Assembly (NCBI GenBank): GCA_023213395.1
Contig: CM041465.1
Coordinates: 101,253,741-101,317,740 of the forward strand
Origin: Cycas panzhihuaensis
Taxonomy: Eukaryota; Cycadophyta
Direction: 5' to 3'
Length of the DNA stretch: 64,000 nt
The notes under the pieces were generated by a model. It was not told where the DNA came from and ran no database searches. It was given only the letters and a program-made list of their open reading frames with translations. Of this stretch, positions 56,384 to 64,000 are shown piece by piece. A program made the translations under genes and the position numbers. The first letter of the stretch is position 1. Each line of letters opens with the position of its first letter.

Positions 56384-56466
56384 TACTATAAAGAACTTTG
56401 TAGTGCCATGAAGTTGTTCATCATAGTACCATAGAGATCTCTATGATACACTCTATCTCTCACAAG
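56384..56466. repeat. Array of 20-bp TAYC palindromic units (56.4 kb)
   Basis: Units 56384-56403, 56404-56426 (23 bp), 56427-56446 and 56447-56466. The third, taccatagagatctctatga, contains the perfect 16-bp palindrome CATAGAGATCTCTATG. It lies about 1.2 kb beyond the 3' end of the minus-strand integrase at 57.67 kb, where a 3' LTR would be expected. Confidence 0.85.
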
Positions 56467-57665
56467 ATAGACAAGGAACTTTATAAGACATGGAGCTACA
56501 CTTAGCTTTTTTAATTTTTTAACAAACTTTGCTAGTTTTAGTAGCATACTACCTACTTATGAGTTATTCTAGTTGGGGACTATCTGTAACATAACTTTTA
56601 ATTTATTTATCATATTCCCTAACTAGTTATGGATTGAATGTAATGTGTTGTAGTATAAAGTATACCCAAGTAGAAGTGGAGCTTTGAGTATTGCATATGC
56701 ATGCTTACACTATCGAATGAATAACATGTGAGGCGCATACAACACTTTAGCAAAAAAACAAAAATAACTCATTCTTGATTTTGGAGTTAGATTAAATAAA
56801 AAATATATCCATAGATATATGCATTCATATTTTTTGGATTTTATAGGTTTTTGTTTTTCTTTTTTTTTAATAAATGGTATTCATAAGTGATAGTTTATAG
56901 TTTCGATAGTGTTTGAGTCTAGTTTATGCTCATAGAGGAGCATAATGCCTCTACAAGGGCTACACATAAGAGGAGGGTTTTACTTGTGATTGAGCATTAG
57001 ATGTTGTGGTAAACACAAAGGATTGGCATATTATGATAGCCATAAAATGTTATGATAATTTGATTACCAAAGTTTAAATTTGCTAATGAATAATTCAAAG
57101 GGGATTTTTAGGTTATGCCTACCATTGTTGCGATATCAAATTTTAGTTTCTTTAGCAACCATAGGTTCAAAGAAGGTTTCTCAATTTTAGCTATCGATGT
57201 AGTGTGAATAGTTTTATGCTCATTATAGAGTGTTAATCTAGTTTATAATCTTAGAGGAGTGAGTTGTAGTATGCTTATTTTGTAGCAAGAAGTAGTATAT
57301 CCTTATTTCAAATCCAAGGCCTAGTATATACTTATGGAGAAGTGCAAATGGTAGTTTAGGCTCTTACTAGAGCATACCATAGTTTTTGCTCATTGCAAAC
57401 CATTAATGGAAACATGGTTAACTAAAAAACTTTATGAGAAACTATCTATTGATAAATTTCTTAAAATCAAGCCCTTCTAAAGTGGTTATACATCATCTGA
57501 TAAATCCTCCAATAGAATGAATGGGCCAATCCACTTAGAAGTGAACTTTGGGAGATGGTCGTGCAAGTATTCTAAATTTAGAACCTTGTCTCCTAAGATT
57601 TATTTTTGGGGTTGTAGATGTTTATCATGGGTACATTAAGCTTTGGATTTAGAAGCTATATTTTT
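56467..57665 (-). other. 3' spacer of minus-strand gypsy element
   Basis: Contains several tagtttatgctcat-type motifs (near 56925, 57215, 57240 and 57352) and, next to integrase, a tail similar to 15000-15160. No extra RNase H was found here. Confidence 0.5.
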
Positions 57666-58560
57666 CTAATATACATTAAGACAACTTTTATCTAAGGCTT
57701 CTAAATTGATGAGGCATCCTACATGATGCCACTCTTCATCAATTAAATCTTTTATTAACACCCTTACATATGAAATCTCAACTTCAAGTGGAAGGATTCC
57801 TTCTAACCTATAGACAAAGAAAAAGGGTGTCATATATATGGAAATATGTATAGACATGTGGTAAGCCCATAAGGTAGGATAAAACTATTGGTGCCAATCT
57901 AGTTGATATTGGAATATTGTTTTCTTTAAAATTAAAATTAACATTTTGTTAAATGCCTTGATTTACCTATTTGCATAAGGATAATAGGGTGATGATGTCT
58001 TATGAATAATGTAAATTTCATCTCACTCTTCAATAGATTTTTAATTATAGAATGGGGTTTCGTTATTTATGATCAAGATGTCTAAGATCCTAAAATAATA
58101 GATAATATACTTAAAGATTAAGGTGGCAATAGTTTTAACTATTATTGAAGAGAGAGGAATCACCTCTACCCATTTCATAAAGTATTTTATCATAGTCAAG
58201 ATAAACTTATACTCCAAAGAGGATGGGGTTATAATAGCCCTAATAAATCCAAGCCCTATTGAGAGAAAGGCCAAGGTGAACTAATGGCATACAAAGCTTT
58301 TGAAGGTTGGTGCACAATGTTGGAATGCTCTTGGAACCTCATATTTTTTAACATAAGCATGGGCATCTTTAAATATAGTACGATAGAAGAAACCCATTTG
58401 TAGGATTCTCTAGTCCATTGATTACCCACCAAAATTCCCTCCATATATGTTATCATGGTAGTTATAAATAATCTAATGCATTTCTTCAGGATTGACATAT
58501 ATAAAGAGAACTCCTTCAAATGATCACTTGTAAAGGGTGTTACAAATGAGAAAGCATTAT
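57666..58560 (-). pseudogene. Ty3/gypsy integrase remnant (copy 2)
   Basis: On minus: a decayed zinc-binding approach, then YKWVSSIVLYLKMPMLMLKN, SSPWPFSQ, the core with FILTMIKYFMKWVEVIPLSS and ILIINNETPF, and C-terminal MTPFFFVYRLEGILPLEVEI. The second catalytic Asp of the TDN motif has become Asn (INN). The piece sits in three frames. The approach segment (EEMH-IIYNYHDNIYGGNFGG) follows Tat/Athila-type integrases rather than chromodomain-bearing ones. Order with RT (58.85-59.97 kb) and protease (61.6-62.0 kb) is correct for one minus-strand element. Confidence 0.88.
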
Positions 58561-58852
58561 CAGGTCACAACCCTAATACATTATTTACCTTCATTACTAG
58601 CCTCTTTTGCATATATTTAATAAAATACATAGTAAGTGATATCACCATACCACTCATCATTGATGGGCCTCTATCCCTTAATCTGCTTAAAGGCCATAAT
58701 AGGTTTATCAGGCAAAGATATATCAATAGGAGTGTTTATTAGATTAGGCAGGGGCATGTGAACTAATTTCTCTTTTATAACCATCCCTTTCATAGATTTT
58801 CTATAATAATCTATAGGTCATATGCCTATAGAAGGATAGCCCACTACCCTAC

Positions 58853-59985
58853 TCATCCCATGAGGTCTAATTTTATCATTAGAAAGCACAAGGGATCTGA
58901 CTGTATGATGATATTGGTTGTGTTACCAAGGAGGTAGTTCCTTAATTTTTTAGTAGAAAACATAAGGTCAAGGTATTCTTTCCATATAGGAGTGTAGTTA
59001 AGCTTTGAAGTAATGAGGGTATAACTAATAAAATAGACTATACACTCCACTCTCAAATCGTCCTCTTGGGCTGGCATGGCCTCAATTGACTTACTTGCAG
59101 ATGACATATATATAATAAGAGGTTTATCAAACTATAGAGAAGCTAAGATAGGGGTAGAAACTAAGTCATGTTTAAGCTCATCAAAGGTAACTTGTGTCAT
59201 TAGTTCCCAAATAAATAGGATCTCATTCTTAAGGACATTCATTAAGTGTTTAGAATTCATGGAAAAGCTTATCATGAAATATGATCAGAAACCAAGGCAC
59301 CCAAGGAAAGATTTTTTTTTTTTTTTAGGATAAGGGAATCTCTAGGATTGCCCTTACTTTGTCAAGGTCAATCTTAATACCTTTGTAGGATATGAGAAAA
59401 ATCTAGAAGCTTTCATGTTATACTTGTAAACATGTATTTATACAAGTTTAAACTCGCATGAAATTTTTGGGATCTCAAGAAGATTTTCTTAAGATCAACA
59501 TAGTGGTCTCTCCTTTTATATGACAAGCTAAGTAAATCATCCATGAATACATCAAGAATTTTATTGATAAAATCATGAAAAATGAAGTGCACAGATCATT
59601 TGTACATTACACCAAAATCTTTTAAGGCTAAAGAACATTACAATATAAGCAAATGTACCCCAAGGAGTAGTAAAGGTTATCTTATGACAATCCTTGGGTG
59701 AGATCTAAATTTAATTGTAGCCTGAGAAACCATCCATGAGGTATGTGACTTCAAACCCTATTATAGTATTTATGATTTGATTAATAAAGGGTAGGTGGAA
59801 GTTGTCCTTAGGGTAAGTATTATTAATATTTCTAAAATCAATGAAAATATAATTACCCCATTTTTCTTTATGACTAAGATAATGTTTAAGACCCAACATA
59901 AATAGCTGATTGAAGCAATTAGGCCTACATTATGAAGCTTCTCAACCTCCATCTTGATAGTGGCCAAAAACTTGGTATGGATAAG
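58853..59985 (-). pseudogene. Ty3/gypsy reverse transcriptase plus RNase H remnant
   Basis: On minus from 59967: MATIKMEVEKLHNVGLI, a frameshift, then FRNINNTYPKDNFHLPFIN, YLMDGFSGYN, ITFTTPWGTFAY, and in another frame KILDVFMDDLLSLSYKRRDH, where the YxDD active site survives as FMDD (about 59540). The RNase H part has KHDLVSTPILAS, IVYFISYTLITSKLNYTPIW and KKLRNYLLGNTTNIIIQSDP. These are the STPVL, 'I-Y-S-TL-AE-NYt-iEKE' and 'LRHYLL-HT--I-SDP' landmarks. Several frameshifts and stops. Replication enzyme of the element; dead here. Confidence 0.92.
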
Positions 59986-61599
59986 GCACTACTTCTATCT
60001 TATAAGTTTACTTCCAAGAATAGTTATGAGCTTCTGGGTGATAATATTAGGGCTTATATCCTTCATGTCATTCTAACCCCATGTAAAAACATCTCAAAAC
60101 TATTGAAAATTTTATGTGTATTTAACTATTTCTTTAGGGGAGTATTTTACCCCCACTTTTATGGTCTTGCCAAGGGCAATGATGATATCAATAGCTCCTC
60201 TTATGAGGAGGATATTCCCCTCCTCAAAATGATAAGAGGCTTGATCAATGAGCAAATTAGGGATAATTTAAGTTGTGATGTGCTTGGCTAAAGGGGAACC
60301 TATAAAGAGGCATTTCCAAAATCCTAACTTATAATGAGTTAGAGGAAGATTAGGGGACTCTCCTACAAGGTATTCTAATAATTCTTCATAAAGTTTAATG
60401 TATTTTATCTGTTGATGACCTTTTCCTAGGTGATAGGTTCCTGATTTTATAAGGGAGGGTTAGCACATTAGTCAACTCACTAGTCAGAGAAGCAAAGTGA
60501 GTATTCTGAAGAGAAAGAGTCTTGACATTGATGGCATATATGACTCACTTCTAAAGGGAATTCAAGGGTAATATGGGGGAAATTGGTCTTAGGCTCTTGA
60601 TTGAAAATAAAGGGACCTATCAGCCAGATGGAAAGGAATGGTGGATGGGTATTCTAGATGATGGATTTATCATACAAGAAAGTAGAGTTAGACTTAATAT
60701 TTAAGTCCTAAATTAGAGGGATTTAAAATTAATTAAGTTGTATTGCCACTAGATTTGGAAAGTCCTAAATACAACAAATTATATTAATGGTTCATGAAAG
60801 AGGGGAGAAGTTTTCATCCTTCCTCAAAGAGGCACTACTCTAAATCTATTTAAGGATTAGTATAACGTAATAGCCATAGGGACCAAGGCATGTTTAGTAA
60901 AACTTGGAACATTTTGGCTACTTATTAGATGTTAAAAGTTTGGTTAGCTTTAGTCTAAAAAATTTTAAGCATCGCATCCAGGTGGGTGACTACCTATGGG
61001 GCATCCATAAGGTAGGTTTATTAGGAGCTAGATTGAGGAGATAGTGGAGCTATAGGTAGCAATTAAATGATCTCCTCAAAAAAGTTTAGGTGGTGAGCAT
61101 AGATGAGTTGGTATGAGTGTTACATAAGGTAAGCTTATTAAAATAGAGAGACACCATGGGATAAAAGGGATAAATGTAAATCTTTATGATTTTCCATAAG
61201 GTCATGTTAGGCCTCAGGTGGAGGAGGGGTGTTTTCAAAAGGACCAAAAGGAGGGGGAAGAATCTTTATGAGGCATACCACCTTAGGTATGAGACAACCT
61301 GGCTACTTGATATGTAGGAGCCCTTTCATCTTCTTAGTCAAACTCAAGGTCATTAAGGATGATTAAGTACCCATAGCTACCCACTCTAATTAGAGAAAAA
61401 TGAACTAGGTTTGGTCCTAGATATAGGGGGTCTTGCTCAAAGTGGGGCCTAAGTCTTAAAAGAGAGACTCAAGTAAGGGGTCTTGTTCAACTTCTTCCTC
61501 AGCCTCAGCATCAAAAATAGCTTAAACAATGGGGTAAGACAAGTGAGGAGGTGGTGGTTCACATGTAATATTATAAACTCTTCCATTATAGACAAACTT
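59986..61599 (-). pseudogene. Protease-RT linker of minus gypsy element
   Basis: Occupies the linker position between protease and RT. Only weak, stop-ridden coding character; no motif of its own. A 119-codon plus frame (59932-60291) overlaps it antisense and has no recognised domain. Confidence 0.45.
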
Positions 61600-61990
61600 T
61601 AATTAGCCCAACACGGAAGAGTAGACTACCCCTATTTGGTCCAACTAGGGTCATCCCAAAAGGAGGTTATAATTGACATTAATATCACGAACCACAATCT
61701 TAGTAAGGAGGGTTTTATCCTTAAGGGTAAGAGGGATAGTAAATATTTTAACAAGGGATTTTTTATTCCTATTATACCATTACAAGGAATAGTTTTGAGG
61801 GACCTAATGCCAAGTTTCTCAAGCATCCAAGTAAGCATGGCATTAACCAAGGATCCATTATTTGCCATAGTTCACTTGAGGGAAAACTCTAAAGTGTAGA
61901 TTGTAATAACAAAGGGGAAGTATCAAAGGTGCTCCTACTCTTTTATAAGTGGCAAGTCCTTTATGTCAAAGGTAATGATTAGTTAGCCCA
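61600..61990 (-). pseudogene. Ty3/gypsy retropepsin remnant
   Basis: On minus: ITFDIKDLPLIKE leads into WTMANNGSLVNAMLTWMLEK, then LGIRSLKTIPCNGIIGI and VILMSIITSFWDDPSWTK. This is the plant gypsy protease pattern 'F--DLP---H---L-i', 'VLvDnGSslNvmp---L--LG' and 'YN-LLGRPWIH'. The catalytic Asp of DNGS reads NNGS here. Further upstream (to about 62.4 kb) a Lys/Thr-rich frame is probably the end of gag. Confidence 0.82.
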
Positions 61991-62650
61991 TGGATTTGAC
62001 ATGAACCATATGGATAGGAACTTATTTATGTCCTAAGGATTCCAAAACTAGGTTTCATTGATTGGGACTTCACAAGATATCCATTATAGACATATATAAA
62101 AATACTATATGGAGCTCCTCAATAATTATGAATATCTTCCCATTACTTGTGGGTTAGGGGAGGGACCTTCTTAGGTCATATTGACTAGGGTAGACAAGCA
62201 TGGTCTTTGAAACAAAATGGAACTCTATGGGTTATGGATCAATAAGTGGTTATTAGGATGAGAAGGCCACTTTAGCCTTCTTTTCTACTTAAACTTAGGT
62301 CATGGTGAATACTTGAGTGGTCTCAAGTATTTTAATGACTCTTTTACCCTTGGTATTAAAATATTTTGTGACTTTAGTAGTTGCTTGCTCCTTGGATAAA
62401 GACATTATTGGTATAAGTTAAGATTTATCTTTAGGTTGGTTTGAAGGTGAATTAGATGGTTGTATATTTGAGGCTAGGGTACTTCTCTGTCTCATTTGGT
62501 TTGTTGTTGAACTTGGGGCTTGGGTGATTTATAATTTGAAAAGGAATCTTAATGGATTAGTTGCTTTAAATTAGGTTTTAACATAGATTGAGATATAAGA
62601 TCCCATAGTAGTGCTTACTTATTATTAGGAAACACTAAATTAAGAGGTAG
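61991..62650 (-). other. Probable gag-end of minus gypsy element
   Basis: On minus, MSLSKEQATTKVTKYFNTKG and following residues are continuous with the protease frame region but show no CCHC motif. No 5' LTR found. Confidence 0.35.
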
Positions 62651-62659
62651 GATGCTATA

Positions 62660-62955
62660 ATTATTAATGTGTATAAAAGACTCGAACAAAATAAATGCAT
62701 GAAACAAATAGATTTGACATGGGAACCCTTTTGGAAAAAATCCACTATAGAATAAATCATCACATTTTTATAAATCTGAATGTTGTACAATACAATAGAC
62801 TTTGATCTATATTTACAGACCGTAACTACCTCAAATAATATTACATTGAGTTTATATTCATTGGTTCATAATACAATATTACATCAATATTATTTGGATA
62901 ATATTATACCACATGTTTATATTAGTTGGTAAGCAGTTATAATACCACTCTAACA
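62660..62955 (-). repeat. 3' LTR of a copia element (right edge)
   Basis: On minus it starts TGTTAGAGTGGTATTATAAC just after the purine-rich TATTAAGAGTGGA and includes TTTATAAAAATG. It continues to a GTGGATTTTTTCCAAAAGGG segment typical of copia R/U5. The far end (near 62660) is approximate; its partner LTR lies outside the window. Confidence 0.7.
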
Positions 62956-62969
62956 TCCACTCTTAATAT

Positions 62970-63710
62970 AAATATGGGTTCTTAAAGTCTTCCTAGGGAT
63001 TTATCTATTTCTTTATCCTTATTGATAAATCCTCCTTTAAGGATAACCTCATCAAATCCTAAATATACATGAATATTCATGTAGTGATCTTTAGTAAGAG
63101 CTTGGTAAACACATCCTCAATTTGATCTTCACTTAGATAGAACTTTAACCTACATCTTACCTAATTTGATCTACTCTTAGATGTAATGGTGTTGTGCCTT
63201 ATATGTGCATGATTCTTTAGAAATTATCTCTAATAGTTCCTGTAACCATACAATTCCTCTCTGCATTGACACTCAGTCTATAAAACTCAGTTCATTCCTT
63301 AATTAACCAAGAGGTTAAGCCACTTGAGCTATGTAGATCTCCTCTTCAAGTATTTATTAAGGAATGTTAGAATTTCATTCATTTGATGTGACTCCCAACT
63401 ATATAGAGTTACCAAAGCAAGGATCAATCATACTAATATCAACATAGAGATTGGTGCAAATATCTCCTTATAACTAATTCCTTCTTCCTACAATGAAATC
63501 TTACATAACAAGCTCTTCCAATTTGCAAACTGACTAGGTTCTTGAGGGAAGTAAGGGAACTAAATCTAATATGTCATACTCCTCCTTCATTACATCTTTC
63601 CATTGTGAATATCCACTTATTGGAATGTTGGTATCTATCACAAGTTTGATTGGTATACTGATCCTTGTTTAAAATTCATCCTCTAGGTCTTCAACCATCA
63701 CACTAAAATC
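62970..63710 (-). pseudogene. Copia RT and RNase H remnant, window-edge element
   Basis: On minus: GYSQWKDVMKEEYDILDLVP (about 63615), then GISYKEIFAPISMLILV and LALVTLYSWESHQMNEILTF, which are the copia RT start and its 'GIDY-ETFAPV' and 'QMDVK-AFLNG' boxes. Homology then jumps to the RNase H end: a stretch matching AKHI, a frameshift, and EDQIEDVFTKLL (about 63095-63130), the 'sedQiADiFTKpL' tail. The central RT with YVDD is missing, so the element carries an internal deletion. The 5' part continues beyond the window. Confidence 0.78.
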
Positions 63711-64000
63711 CTCAATGGTCCTACTAGCACAAAATGCAAGACAAGGTTGCTATTTATATCTCTTCACATAATGGCTTCTCATCATCACTCCACTAGGTTT
63801 TCCTTCTGTCTCAAACATAATGTTAGGTATATAAACCTCTATACCTATTGAAACATAGCTCGAAAAGATAAGGAATGAAGGATAAAACCTATTTTTAGAT
63901 GACACTTCAACATGATATATCATTAACTTTTTAATTTTATATGTAGACTAATCACAATACTTGCCCCCCTTTTAGATCACATTGTTTGTAAGCTTTGTTT

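Overview
This window is nuclear DNA from a plant with a repeat-rich genome. The evidence is plant-type Ty1/copia and Ty3/gypsy remains, plant mobile domain (PMD) coding remnants, and primer-binding sites close to the 3' end of initiator tRNA-Met. I cannot narrow it below vascular plant. I found no intact host gene, tRNA, rRNA or CRISPR array. Almost everything recognisable is decayed retrotransposon or simple-sequence DNA. The very long Tyr/Ile/Thr/Val open frames are (AT)n/(GT)n artefacts.

Layout. 0-5.8 kb: plus-strand Ty3/gypsy pieces (an extra RNase H domain, a retropepsin tail and the N-terminal part of reverse transcriptase). 6.3-7.3 kb: an (AT)n array ending in a perfect 52-bp inverted repeat. 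8.5-10.8 kb: minisatellites and two arrays of a short A-rich unit. 10.9-12.5 kb: a PMD remnant on plus. 13.65-16.2 kb: gypsy extra RNase H and integrase on minus. 17.0-22.0 kb: a second PMD remnant on minus, whose intron holds a small copia-type element (17605-20954) with LTRs, TSD, PBS and PPT but only a gag. 22.2-33.4 kb: a 1-kb sequence present twice, each copy followed by 4-5 kb of (AT)n/(GT)n. 34.6-42.1 kb: one complete but dead copia element with both LTRs. 44-49 kb: gypsy LTR-like and 3'-spacer pieces plus a 1.2-kb (AT)n array. 49.7-51.8 kb: a small non-autonomous LTR element. 53.5-56.5 kb: two LTR-like blocks. 57.7-62 kb: a minus-strand gypsy pol (protease, RT, RNase H, integrase). 62.7-64 kb: the 3' end of a third copia element, running off the window.

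The least expected structure is in non-coding DNA. Five dispersed blocks (about 22.2, 44.4, 49.1, 53.5 and 56.4 kb, perhaps a sixth at 1.7 kb) contain tandem 20-bp units, each close to a palindrome and starting TAYC. Where a promoter can be guessed they lie roughly 150-380 bp upstream of a TATA-like box, so they look like an iterated U3 element of one gypsy family. That family also appears to carry an extra RNase H downstream of integrase, a minisatellite-rich 3' spacer, and an antisense two-exon PMD gene, seen twice in mirror image on either side of 16.3 kb.
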